Below are positions 1 through 7,732 of a stretch of DNA of 39,301 nt, in pieces. The stretch is from NCBI RefSeq assembly GCF_000427805.1, contig NZ_KE386583.1, positions 116,836 through 156,136 on the forward strand. Reading direction: 5' to 3'. The position numbers and the translations under genes were made by a program. The DNA comes from Budvicia aquatica DSM 5075 = ATCC 35567. Its GTDB lineage: Bacteria > Pseudomonadota > Gammaproteobacteria > Enterobacterales > Enterobacteriaceae. The notes below the pieces were generated by a model. It made no database searches. It saw only the letters and a program-made list of their open reading frames with translations, and had not been told where the DNA came from. Positions within the stretch are counted from its first letter, which is position 1. Each line of letters begins with the position of its first letter.

Positions 1-27
1 TTACCCTTAAGATATCGCCCTGATAGT

Positions 28-55
28 CGTCATCCCGTTGAAAAACGGGATCCAG
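28..55. repeat. Extragenic palindromic hairpin (REP-like)
   Basis: The 8-base arms ATCCCGTT (32-39) and AACGGGAT (44-51) are perfect reverse complements around a GAAA loop. They sit inside GTCATCC...GGATCCAG, a layout typical of short dispersed extragenic hairpins in proteobacteria. There is no T-run, so it is more likely a dispersed repeat than a terminator. I see no second copy in this window. The rest of 1-212 holds no gene. Confidence 0.45.
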
Positions 56-212
56 GTTTTAACTCACAAACCAGCACCTAGCCTAAGGTTAGACCTCACT
101 CAATATCAGTCGCTATCCAGCTGAGTACTAATATCAAAAACAATACACTTTTTTATAGCATAAGCCATAAACAAGGCGTAATCTATGTGGCATATGCCAA
201 TTAGGAGTACCT

Positions 213-518
213 ATGTCGAGACCTAAAATCCCCCGAAAAATCTGCGGCCAGCCGGCGAATACCTGTTTTAAACCTAACGGTATTCCGATGCGTTTGCTTG
301 ATGAAGTCCAGCTCGGTGATGACGAGTTCGAGGCTTTGCGCTTAGTGGATTATTTAGGTCTGCAGCAGCAGGAAGCCGCCGTTCAAATGGGGGTATCACG
401 ACAAACTTTTGCCAACGTACTAAAGGCAGCCCGCTTTAAAGTGGTGGAATGTCTTACTCATGGCAAAGCGTTACTGATGAATCGAAAAGATGAAGATCAT
501 AAATATGAAGAAGGATAA
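213..518 (+). CDS. DUF134 / UPF0251 family DNA-binding protein
   Basis: A 101-residue cytoplasmic protein. It opens with the MSRPKIPRKICG motif and the N-terminal Cys pair (C11, C18) typical of DUF134 proteins. Residues about 37-75 (DDEFEALRLVDYLGLQQQEA, then AVQMGVSRQTF) form a sigma-70 region-4-like helix-turn-helix. DUF134 genes are commonly next to NifX/NifB-domain genes, as here: the next gene starts 6 bases downstream. This suggests a regulator of that partner or of metal / Fe-S handling, but the family has no firm biochemical role. The start has a good ribosome site (TTAGGAG, 6 bases before ATG). No nitrogen-fixation genes lie nearby. Confidence 0.9.
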   Translation: MSRPKIPRKICGQPANTCFKPNGIPMRLLDEVQLGDDEFEALRLVDYLGLQQQEAAVQMGVSRQTFANVLKAARFKVVECLTHGKALLMNRKDEDHKYEEG

Positions 519-524
519 CAACTG

Positions 525-986
525 ATGATAACTGCAGTTCCGATAACCAACGACCGTATCGCCAGCCATTTTACTAAAGCCGACAGCTTTGTTTTTATTA
601 ACGATCAAGGACGCGTCGTCTGCCACCATATCAACCCCGCACGCGAACCAGGCTGTGCCGGTAAGAAGAATCTACTGACGCTGCTTTCCAGACAAAACGC
701 TCAGCGAATTGTCACCCGTAATATCGGCGAACGCATGCTGGGCAAGCTGCTGGATCTTGATATTAACGTATTTAAGATCGATACCAGCCGTTTGGAAGCC
801 CTGACGCTAGCCTCAGAAGCTGCCCCGTCACTGACACCGCTGACTGACCCGGCTCAGGGGCGAAAATCGGCAAACTATGAAACTAAGAAGATGTCAGGAG
901 GATGTGGCTGCAACCATGACGATCAAGGTGAATCTGCGCACCCATGCCACCAGCCGGACGGCAAGAAATGCTGTGGTAAGCATTAA
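525..986 (+). CDS. NifX/NifB-domain (dinitrogenase Fe-Mo cofactor biosynthesis family) protein
   Basis: A 153-residue cytoplasmic protein. Residues 1-100 match the small alpha/beta NifX/NafY fold: it starts MITAVPITNDRIASHFTKAD and includes NIGERMLGKLLDLDINVFK. In nif systems this fold carries Fe-Mo-cofactor precursors. Stand-alone copies in non-diazotrophs are of unknown role and probably bind an iron or iron-sulfur ligand. The C-terminal tail is unusually rich in Cys and His (GGCGCNHDD, then CHQPDGKKCCGKH), which suggests a metal site. It has a good ribosome site (AAGGA, 9 bases upstream) and is co-transcribed with the DUF134 gene. A role in nitrogen fixation is not implied. Confidence 0.85.
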   Translation: MITAVPITNDRIASHFTKADSFVFINDQGRVVCHHINPAREPGCAGKKNLLTLLSRQNAQRIVTRNIGERMLGKLLDLDINVFKIDTSRLEALTLASEAAPSLTPLTDPAQGRKSANYETKKMSGGCGCNHDDQGESAHPCHQPDGKKCCGKH

Positions 987-1030
987 GTTGGTAGCCAACT
1001 AAAACAACGGTAAAAAATTCAAAAAGTGAA

Positions 1031-1070
1031 TGCCAGTTATCCTTAATGTAGCTGGCAGCTGCCATTTTTT
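1031..1070 (+). terminator. Possible terminator after the NifX-like gene
   Basis: TGCCAG (1031-1036) can pair with CTGGCA (1052-1057), and a nested palindrome TGGCAGCTGCCA runs directly into a six-T stretch (1065-1070). The stem is short and its pairing ambiguous, so this is tentative. It sits about 50-85 bases after the stop codon. Confidence 0.4.
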
Positions 1071-1259
1071 ATCTCTATTCATACTGAGTTAAATTTTCAT
1101 CCTGTGCGCAATAAATCCCCCCTGCTTATATGGCGCTGGTATCAGGCATAAAACCACTTTATGATGAATCCTTAAACGGACCTGCGGCGACATGGATATG
1201 CACACAGATATGCCATTCTGCCTGAATTCAAATAACCAATATTACTCAGGCGACCATTC

Positions 1260-2204
1260 ATGAGATTCACCTTAAATTTTGCCTTATTGCTGATGTCATT
1301 AGCGCTGGCGGCAGGCTGCCTATGGGTTGCCAGCCACGGTGCTTGGTATTGGGCTATTCTGGCCATTTGGTTTTTTTCGCTGATTAATAATATGCCATTT
1401 GCCCTGATGCATGAGGCGGTGCACGGCGTTGCCGCACGTTCAAAGTGGGGTAATCATTTAATTGGTCAGATGGCCAGTTGGGCTTTCCCCACCTCATTCT
1501 TATTACAGCGAAAAGCGCATCTCGACCACCACGACCGCAACCGGACCGATGCCGAGCTGTATGATTATTACTTACCCCAGCAGTCTAAGCCGTTACGCAG
1601 CGTCTGGCTTTATATGGGAAACTTAATGGGTTTCTATTGGTTCAGCGTAATCCTGGGGAATTTTATCTATTTAGTCGCCTGTTGGTTTTACCGCTCCAAC
1701 CTCTTTGTTAAGAAAATAGCGCCGGCGTTGGGTTTCGGCACTCAGGTCGCTGAGCTGGTAAAACTGCCACCGCTGCGGGTCTGGTGCGAAATCGCGCTGG
1801 CATTTAGCTATCAGGGGTTACTATTTTGGCTACTCGACCTGAATATTTGGGGCTATCTCGCCTGCCAGATAGCGTTTGGCCTGCACTGGTCAGCGCTGCA
1901 ATATGCCGATCACGCCTGGAGTAGCAGAGATATTAAGAACGGAGCCTGGAACCTAAAAGTGCTGCCGATTTCTCGCTGGATAGCACTTAATTATCACTAC
2001 CATCTGGCGCACCACCAGCAGCCGGCGGTGCCTTGGTACCAATTGCCGGCGCTGGTTGACCATCAGGCCCTGCAACCCAGCTTTTGGCGGGTCTATTTTA
2101 GCCTGTGGAAAGGTATACGCCCTGCACCCCCAATGGGGGCACCGGCAGACTTAGCGTTTCTTTTTCCGGAATATAAAGAATCCCAACAAAATACCGGCAA
2201 GTAA
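1260..2204 (+). CDS. Membrane fatty-acid desaturase family protein
   Basis: A 314-residue integral membrane protein. It has all three histidine boxes of the membrane di-iron desaturase/hydroxylase superfamily: HEAVH (51-55), HLDHH (87-91) and HLAHH (248-252), plus a conserved QYADHAW (215-220). Hydrophobic segments at about 5-45, 120-142, 177-208 fit four membrane passes with the His boxes facing the cytoplasm. Likely reaction: O2-dependent desaturation or hydroxylation of a lipid or acyl chain; the substrate is unknown. It is a lone + strand gene that overlaps the last gene of the converging biosynthetic operon by 54 bases, so it may share the pathway though it needs its own promoter. The ribosome site is weak. 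Confidence 0.88.
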   Translation: MRFTLNFALLLMSLALAAGCLWVASHGAWYWAILAIWFFSLINNMPFALMHEAVHGVAARSKWGNHLIGQMASWAFPTSFLLQRKAHLDHHDRNRTDAELYDYYLPQQSKPLRSVWLYMGNLMGFYWFSVILGNFIYLVACWFYRSNLFVKKIAPALGFGTQVAELVKLPPLRVWCEIALAFSYQGLLFWLLDLNIWGYLACQIAFGLHWSALQYADHAWSSRDIKNGAWNLKVLPISRWIALNYHYHLAHHQQPAVPWYQLPALVDHQALQPSFWRVYFSLWKGIRPAPPMGAPADLAFLFPEYKESQQNTGK

Positions 2205-2738
2205 ACCACCGGCGGCGCCGCCAAGCGTGCCCTTAATCAGGGCATTCTTAGCCTCGGTTAACAGTGGGTTATCCATAAAGTCAGTACCGATATGGATACT
2301 TCTTATTTTCCAGTGACCATCTTCAAGCACCAGGGTTGCCGTCCAGCGGGTATTTAAATCATAGGTACGCCCGTCGCTCAGCGTATATTGTTCTACCCCC
2401 CGGCCATATACCACGCCCCAGGTTTTATCTGCCGACAGCTCGGTGGTAATATCCGGTATAAAGCTAATGGTTAACTTTTTTAAGAATCTGTCAGGGCCAA
2501 ACCAGCGCTCAAAGTAGGGAACAATCTCTTGTTGCCCTGAAATAAACTCTTGAGTAATGGGCGTCGCTTTCACCTGTTTACTTAATACCGGCAGCATTTT
2601 CTCATATTCACCGCTATTAATAGATTCCGTCACCGTTTTTAACACCTGACGCAATTCATTATGAATAGCCGTATCAGCGTCTTCAGCCAGCGCATTAATG
2701 CTAAATAATGCCAGTACCAGAATGAGTATTTTTTTCAT
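2151..2738 (-). CDS. Exported NTF2-fold (SnoaL/DUF4440-like) protein with C-terminal membrane anchor
   Basis: 195 residues. A Sec signal peptide (about 1-19, MKKILILVLALFSINALA) is followed by an NTF2-like domain (about 24-155) with the usual cone-fold pattern: helices, then VYGRGVEQYTL, TRWTATLVLEDGHWKIRSIH. A Gly-rich C-terminal transmembrane helix (about 168-190, GTLGGAAGGLLAGILLGFF) ends in RKKKR, so the domain faces the periplasm and the tail the cytoplasm. NTF2-fold proteins bind small hydrophobic ligands or act as isomerases or cyclases; no catalytic assignment is possible. It is the last gene of the rSAM operon. Its start lies 38 bases inside the PAP2 gene, so translation is probably coupled. 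Its 3' end overlaps the desaturase on the other strand. Confidence 0.75.
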   Translation of the reverse strand: MKKILILVLALFSINALAEDADTAIHNELRQVLKTVTESINSGEYEKMLPVLSKQVKATPITQEFISGQQEIVPYFERWFGPDRFLKKLTISFIPDITTELSADKTWGVVYGRGVEQYTLSDGRTYDLNTRWTATLVLEDGHWKIRSIHIGTDFMDNPLLTEAKNALIKGTLGGAAGGLLAGILLGFFIFRKKKR

Positions 2739-3378
2739 AAAATTTGTCCATAAATTGATAAGTCATTAATGACAAAACAGCGCCGGAAAACACATCTAAT
2801 AGGTGATGTTGATGAGTCAATACGGTAGAAAGCATTAAGCCAATGAGCCATAGCCATAACCCACAGTTCACCAGAGGTTTGGCATTGCGACTGACGGCTA
2901 AAACGATGGTAGCAGAATAGGCTACATGCAGAGAAGGCACAAGATTATGCGGCTTATCCAGCATAAAAATTTGCTCAAAGATCATTCGGTATACCGGAAT
3001 ATCCGGAAGCTCTCGGATAAAACCTAAATGGGCCGGCAATAGCAGAAAAATCACCGCCGCGGCCACCGTGACGATAATCAATTCGAAAGCCAGTCTTTTT
3101 AACCCGCCCTGATTAAGCAAAAAAACCGGAACGATAAAAACCAGATACATCGAAAGATAGAGCCAAATAAAAGCCGGAATAAGGGGAATATCTAATTCAA
3201 AGGGAAAATAGAGCCCGAACGTAGTAGAACGAAGGCTGGTCAGCCAGTTCAGCGTAGGATATAAACCAAAAAAGAACACCCCCACCAAACCGGAATAGAT
3301 CAGATAAACCTTAAGTCGACTGCCAAAAGGGTCTAGTTTTAACTTGGTTAAATATCCTGAATCAGCAGGCCACGGCAT
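2701..3378 (-). CDS. PAP2-superfamily membrane protein (lipid phosphatase / phosphotransferase-like)
   Basis: A 225-residue membrane protein with about six hydrophobic segments. The second and third PAP2 signature regions are clear: PSLHVAYS (148-155, H151) and HQHHLLDVFSG (189-199, H192 and D195), the His/His/Asp set used for phosphoryl transfer on lipid phosphates. The first signature (K-x6-RP) is not recognisable, as in the inositolphosphorylceramide-synthase-like branch of the family. Active sites usually lie near the periplasmic face. Likely role: removing or exchanging a phosphate or head group on a lipid made by this operon. It begins 10 bases after the preceding gene with an AGGG ribosome site and overlaps the next gene. 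Confidence 0.82.
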   Translation of the reverse strand: MPWPADSGYLTKLKLDPFGSRLKVYLIYSGLVGVFFFGLYPTLNWLTSLRSTTFGLYFPFELDIPLIPAFIWLYLSMYLVFIVPVFLLNQGGLKRLAFELIIVTVAAAVIFLLLPAHLGFIRELPDIPVYRMIFEQIFMLDKPHNLVPSLHVAYSATIVLAVSRNAKPLVNCGLWLWLIGLMLSTVLTHQHHLLDVFSGAVLSLMTYQFMDKFYEKNTHSGTGII

Positions 3379-3388
3379 GTTTATATCC

Positions 3389-4054
3389 CTATTTATTCAG
3401 TTCAATCGGTCTGGTACCCGTATGACCGTGTTTCTTATAAGAGTGGCGCATAAACCCTAATACCGGCACCGCAATAGATACAGCCAGCCCGAATAACAAT
3501 ATGGCCAAGGAGAGGGATAAACCCGGCACGCCATAATGCCGTACATAGTATTCAAGACCGGCAACCAGCAGCCCGTAAGCCGCACCAAACCCACCAAAAA
3601 TCCACGGTGCGTAGTCCATCACGATGGCATCCACCCCTTTACCTTCGGCAAACGGCTGATTATAGATATGCAAAATACCGGCACGAATGGCCACAATATC
3701 GTAGAGAATGTTCCAAAAACCCAGTACCGATGCCACGATAAACGCAGTTTTAAACACGTCAATTAAAGACGTTGCCGCCGCCCCATGAACAAGCCATACC
3801 AGCACGCCGGTGGCACTACCAAACACAAATCCATGCTGAATACGAAAGCGTCCCATATTCCACCGAGACTTCACTTCCCAGACTTTACAAATATTGGTTC
3901 CTACGCCCGGAACGATATAGGCCCACAGTACCGGAGTCAGCCAGGCCACCAGCATTTGTGGCCAGTTCTGATAGGTTTGCCACCATAGATAGCCGGACAA
4001 CGGAGCCAAAATAAACGCGGCAAGGTAAGGATATAGCGTCAGGAGTCTATTCAT
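3389..4054 (-). CDS. Multi-pass membrane protein of unknown function
   Basis: 221 residues with about five or six hydrophobic segments (approx. 8-28, 33-52, 75-95, 100-122, 150-168, 178-202) and a basic C-terminal tail (HSYKKHGHTGTRP). I do not recognise the family. Distinctive stretches are VPGVGTNICKVWEVKSRW (about 48-65) in a loop and FWNILYDIVAIRAGIL (about 113-128). Its start overlaps the stop of the preceding rSAM gene by four bases (ATGA) and the PAP2 gene follows closely, so it belongs to the operon. It may be a membrane enzyme or carrier for the lipid product; this rests on context only. Confidence 0.7.
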   Translation of the reverse strand: MNRLLTLYPYLAAFILAPLSGYLWWQTYQNWPQMLVAWLTPVLWAYIVPGVGTNICKVWEVKSRWNMGRFRIQHGFVFGSATGVLVWLVHGAAATSLIDVFKTAFIVASVLGFWNILYDIVAIRAGILHIYNQPFAEGKGVDAIVMDYAPWIFGGFGAAYGLLVAGLEYYVRHYGVPGLSLSLAILLFGLAVSIAVPVLGFMRHSYKKHGHTGTRPIELNK

Positions 4055-5394
4055 TTCAGCCCAAATTTCATCTGATGTTTTTTATGCACTTCTTTTCTAA
4101 ACAGCAAGGTGTAGCGCCAGAAGGTTGCCATACGTGACAGCGACTGTAAGGTCATTCTGATATCTGAAAAGCGCCGGATAATAGAAGGTAAGCTATTAAA
4201 GCTGCTGCGAGCATCGTGACAGGCATCCGTCAATTGCTGGGCGGTCATCAGTTTCGGCGTAAAGGCGGCCTGATTGAAACGATACTCAGGATGGAGCCAC
4301 CACTGTTGATCGTAAAGCAGCCGCCCCTGCTGCTGTAGCTGGGTATATAACGGCGTATTAGGATAAGGCATCAGAATATTATAGGCGGCAAAGGCAAAGC
4401 GATTTTTCAGGGCGAACTCTACCGTTTGTTCAATGCTCTCAATGGTATCGTGATCGTAACCAAGGGTAAAAGCGGCCCAGGTCTGCATACCATGTTCACG
4501 CAGCACGCTAATCTCTTCAACGTAATGAGCAAAATCTTTAATATTCGGCGACTTTTTAGCATCCTTTAAGCTCAGGGGATTAATGGATTCAAACCCCATC
4601 ACGTTGCCCCAACAGCCGCTTTTTTGCATCAGGCTCATTAACGGGCGATTCTTCGTTACATCAAGGCTGGCCTGACTAATCCAGTTAACCTTCATTGGCG
4701 TCAGGGCATGACAAAGCTCGGTAAGGGCCTTTTGGTCAGAAGCAATATTGTCATCAACAAAGAAGATAAACTTACGCTGTTGCTGTTCTATTTCCCGTAC
4801 GATTTCATCAATCTGGCGCAAATAGGCCCTGCGGCCAAAATACTGCGTAACGGCACAAAACTTACAGGCAAAACGACAACCGCGAGAAAACTGCATTAAC
4901 GACATCGGTAAATAGCCTTTGCCCTGATAAATCTCACGCCGGGGTAATACGCGGTGGCCGCAGTGATTAATCTGCCCGATGCCTACCGGTGAATCGTAGC
5001 GGGGCTTTAAACGATGGCGTCTGGCATCTTCAATCATTTCTGCCCAGCGGGTTTCCGCATCGCCGGTAAAGATACTGTCGGCATGTTGCATCGCTTCTTC
5101 AGGCAGCAGGCTGACATGAATTCCGCCGAGCACCACCTTTACGCCGCGCAGTCGGTATTCTGCCGCAATTTCATATGCCCGGCGGGCGGTATAGGTTTCG
5201 ACGGTAATGGCCACCAGATCGGTAGGATCGTCGTAAGGGATATTCTCCATCCGATCGTCGTGCATCACGACGTCAACATCATCCGGCGTCAGGCCGGCTA
5301 AAACGCCTAACATCAGAGGTTCCATACGGCCCTCGTCAATATAAAGGCTATGTTCCTGTCGACCAATGGTTGGCTTAATTAGCGTTAGCTTCAT
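4051..5394 (-). CDS. B12-binding-domain radical SAM enzyme (copy 4 in the operon)
   Basis: 447 residues. N-terminal Rossmann-type cobalamin-binding domain (about 1-130), with the GGIHVSLLPEE loop at 90-100 but no DxHxxG, so any cobalamin would bind without a lower His ligand. The radical SAM cluster motif is C173-RFA-C177-KF-C180. The TIM-barrel core follows (FFVDDN near 218; GFES near 268), then a C-terminal region (WWLHPEYRFN, then SIIRR) shared by the other copies and resembling that of the BchE/HpnJ/HpnR group. Such enzymes use SAM plus methylcobalamin for methylation or radical rearrangement at unactivated carbons. It overlaps both neighbours by ATGA. It resembles the copy at 7729-9075 most (both open with xxEPL...GLTPxxVD, then DDRMExIPxDxPTDxVAI). 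Substrate unknown. Confidence 0.9.
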   Translation of the reverse strand: MKLTLIKPTIGRQEHSLYIDEGRMEPLMLGVLAGLTPDDVDVVMHDDRMENIPYDDPTDLVAITVETYTARRAYEIAAEYRLRGVKVVLGGIHVSLLPEEAMQHADSIFTGDAETRWAEMIEDARRHRLKPRYDSPVGIGQINHCGHRVLPRREIYQGKGYLPMSLMQFSRGCRFACKFCAVTQYFGRRAYLRQIDEIVREIEQQQRKFIFFVDDNIASDQKALTELCHALTPMKVNWISQASLDVTKNRPLMSLMQKSGCWGNVMGFESINPLSLKDAKKSPNIKDFAHYVEEISVLREHGMQTWAAFTLGYDHDTIESIEQTVEFALKNRFAFAAYNILMPYPNTPLYTQLQQQGRLLYDQQWWLHPEYRFNQAAFTPKLMTAQQLTDACHDARSSFNSLPSIIRRFSDIRMTLQSLSRMATFWRYTLLFRKEVHKKHQMKFGLK

Positions 5395-6704
5395 TCCTTT
5401 TCCCCTAATGCCTTTCCCTGTTTTCTGATAATTTCCCGATGAGAAATAATATTCGCCAATAGCGCAACGCCTTTATCCAACCATTTAGTCGGTTTATTAA
5501 AGCTGAGCAGCCGCCGGATAATTGACGGATAGCTGTAAAACTTTTTCTTGGCTAAAAAACACTGTGCCGTCAGCTGTTCTGCCGCCATTTTTTTAGGATA
5601 AAAAATCGGGTCGCCGTAGTGATAATCAGCATCTATCCACCATTGGGGGGAAATCAATCGCCCTTCGCTTGCCAGCCGGTCATACAATTTTGACCCCGGC
5701 GTGGGGGTTAACAGATTAAAGTTAGCGATCTCTAATTTATTACGCATAGCGAAATCGAGACTCTGGGCAATGGTCGCTTCAGTATCCTGATCGTAACCAA
5801 AAACAAAGGTGCCATAAATGCTGATGCCCCTTGAGTGAAGCGCCTTAACCACCTGTTCGTAATCACCAACGGCCTGATTCCACGACTTCCCCATCTGCTT
5901 TAAATTCTCAGCATTCAGGCTTTCAAAACCGATTAAAGCAAAGCGGCAACCGGCCTGTGCCAGTTGATCCAGTAGCTCGGGGTTTCTGGCAACATCAATA
6001 CTAATCTGACAGCCCCAACGCTTTTTTAACGGCTTGAGCATCGCTAACAGGCTTTCAAGTATTTTGCGGTTACCAAACAAATTATCATCAACAAAGATAA
6101 AGAATTTATTGGGTTTTAGCGTTAACAGCTCTGCTTTGAGTTGGTCAATTGGCCGGGCTCTTACGCCGGTGCGATAGAAGCCATGAATAGAACAAAAATC
6201 ACAGGCAAAGCGGCAACCACGGGTATATTGAATCAGCTCGACGGGGGCATATTTCTTACCGTTGAAAATCGCGCGGTCAATACGATAGTCATCTAACGGT
6301 AGGCTATGATCGCCATAATAACGGTCCTGTAGCCGGCCCTGACTAAAATCTTGCAGTAGCGCCTCCCATGAACCTTCCGCATCACCAATAATAACGCTGT
6401 CAGCGTGCAATAGTGCCTCATCAGGGAGGAATGTCGGATGATAGCCTCCCATCACCACTTTATTCCCCTGTGCCCGGTAACGGTCAGCCAGTTGATAGCT
6501 GCGCCTGGCGGTAAAGGTTTCCACTGACAGCGCGATCAAATCAGCCTGTAGCTCATCGGGAATCGCTTCAACCCTGTCGTCGTAAAATACAATTTCATGG
6601 CCTAAGTCCAGCGCTCTGGCCGAAAGGATACCCATCGCCAAAGGGGGCATGGCATCGGTCGTGCGGTAATCACCCATATTAGGGCGTATTAATATGATTT
6701 TCAT
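5391..6704 (-). CDS. B12-binding-domain radical SAM enzyme (copy 3)
   Basis: 437 residues. Cobalamin-type N-terminal domain (about 1-125; MGGYHPTFLPDEA at 85-97, no DxHxxG), then the 4Fe-4S motif C164-RFA-C168-DF-C171, the barrel core with FIFVDDNLFGN and ALIGFESLN, and the shared C-terminal part (QWWIDADYHYGDPIFYPKKM, SIIRR). The chemistry expected for the family is radical-based C-methylation or ring/bond rearrangement on an sp3 or otherwise inert carbon. ATGA overlaps upstream (with the tandem GNAT-like gene) and downstream indicate coupled translation and perhaps near-equal dosage. Its opening PPLAMGILSARALDLGHEI is closer to the common family pattern than the other copies, so it may act on a different position or intermediate. 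Confidence 0.9.
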   Translation of the reverse strand: MKIILIRPNMGDYRTTDAMPPLAMGILSARALDLGHEIVFYDDRVEAIPDELQADLIALSVETFTARRSYQLADRYRAQGNKVVMGGYHPTFLPDEALLHADSVIIGDAEGSWEALLQDFSQGRLQDRYYGDHSLPLDDYRIDRAIFNGKKYAPVELIQYTRGCRFACDFCSIHGFYRTGVRARPIDQLKAELLTLKPNKFFIFVDDNLFGNRKILESLLAMLKPLKKRWGCQISIDVARNPELLDQLAQAGCRFALIGFESLNAENLKQMGKSWNQAVGDYEQVVKALHSRGISIYGTFVFGYDQDTEATIAQSLDFAMRNKLEIANFNLLTPTPGSKLYDRLASEGRLISPQWWIDADYHYGDPIFYPKKMAAEQLTAQCFLAKKKFYSYPSIIRRLLSFNKPTKWLDKGVALLANIISHREIIRKQGKALGEKE

Positions 6705-7732
6705 AGAATAGCTGCTTCGGGGGAGATAGCGCGTTGATCCCAGTGAGCACCCTCGCTTAGCTCAACGCCATACAGGCAAGTTTGATAAATCAATGGACTA
6801 AAGCGTTGAGTCACTTTCGCCAGTAACGGATGATCCGCGCCCATGCCTAACGTCATCACTGAACTCGGGCAATGCGTTAAAGCGTCATCAATCAGTGGAA
6901 TAATATCGTTTTTATCACTCGCAGCAAAAAAGGCCAAAAAGCTTTGGTCCAGCGTGCAATTAATGGCGGGCAATCTGACTCGGTGAGTCAAACCGGCATA
7001 GCCATTGTAAAAAGGTTTTAATATGCGGGCGGCGAGCGAATAGCCGACAGCAATAACCTGTTTAAATCGCTGCTGGTTCCATATTACCGCACACCCGCAT
7101 AGCTGGCCGTTTCGGTAATAGCCCAGAACAGGGAGTTCTGTCTGGCGTAGCCAGTCCACGCTCAGCCGTGGGCTTAGCTGGTATCCGGCTACCTGCTGAT
7201 GATAAAAATCGACTATCTGCGGGTACTCGTCTAGCGCTACCCGCTGCCAGAGATTGGACCTGCGCCCCCTCTTGCTGCATATCGCTAAGGTACTCAACTC
7301 CCCTAATAAGTGATATTTGGGCAGGCCGATATTTCCCTTTTCTAACAGACTACGCGCCGTTTTATTATCGCTGGCAATACTGGTATAGCAGTGCTCTGGC
7401 GGCGTTAAATGTTGCCTAATATAGTTATAACCGGCTTTCAGTATCCGTATGCGATTACGGTCATGCCGGCCAATTCGCAGGCTATTTAAGTAGCCAAGCT
7501 CGGTCACTTGTCCATTGACAAAACCCTGATGCTTAGTCAGTTGGCTCATGCCCAGCGCGCGCTCTCCGTCTTGGGCCAATAACGGATATTCAGTACCGAA
7601 ATAGTGTTGATTGGCGAAATAGTCAGGGCGTCGCGTCATCACCATCTCAACGGCCCCCTGCATCGCATTGTCTTCCAGCAGTCGTAGCAGATCTGAACTG
7701 TGCTCTGCGGTCGCAGCCCGGAGGGTAATCAT
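6701..7732 (-). CDS. GNAT-like protein, probably tandem acyltransferase domains
   Basis: 343 residues, about twice a single GNAT domain. Residues 1-150 start like a GNAT (ITLRAATAEHSSDLLRLLED) and contain LGYLNSLRIGRHDRNRIRILK, comparable to the acetyl-CoA-binding V/L-x-x-x-R-x-x-G region, then SIASDNKTARSLLEKGNIG, the usual 'N-xx-A-xx-lyek-GF' element. Residues about 165-320 look like a second, more diverged copy (EYPQIVDFYHQQ, VLGYYRNGQLCGCAVIWN). Expected role: acyl transfer to an amine, or acyl chain recognition. It sits between two rSAM genes with ATGA overlaps at both ends and a strong GGAGG ribosome site, so it is integral to the pathway. The second domain lacks a clear CoA loop and may be structural. 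Confidence 0.72.
   Translation of the reverse strand: MITLRAATAEHSSDLLRLLEDNAMQGAVEMVMTRRPDYFANQHYFGTEYPLLAQDGERALGMSQLTKHQGFVNGQVTELGYLNSLRIGRHDRNRIRILKAGYNYIRQHLTPPEHCYTSIASDNKTARSLLEKGNIGLPKYHLLGELSTLAICSKRGRRSNLWQRVALDEYPQIVDFYHQQVAGYQLSPRLSVDWLRQTELPVLGYYRNGQLCGCAVIWNQQRFKQVIAVGYSLAARILKPFYNGYAGLTHRVRLPAINCTLDQSFLAFFAASDKNDIIPLIDDALTHCPSSVMTLGMGADHPLLAKVTQRFSPLIYQTCLYGVELSEGAHWDQRAISPEAAIL

Noticed and set aside
213-986. Evidence for nitrogen fixation
   Set aside because: NifX-domain and DUF134 pairs are common in non-diazotrophs and no nif structural gene is present.
883-1366. Two minus-strand ORFs (883-1065, 1172-1366)
   Set aside because: Antisense to the NifX-like and desaturase genes, without ribosome sites or recognisable domains.
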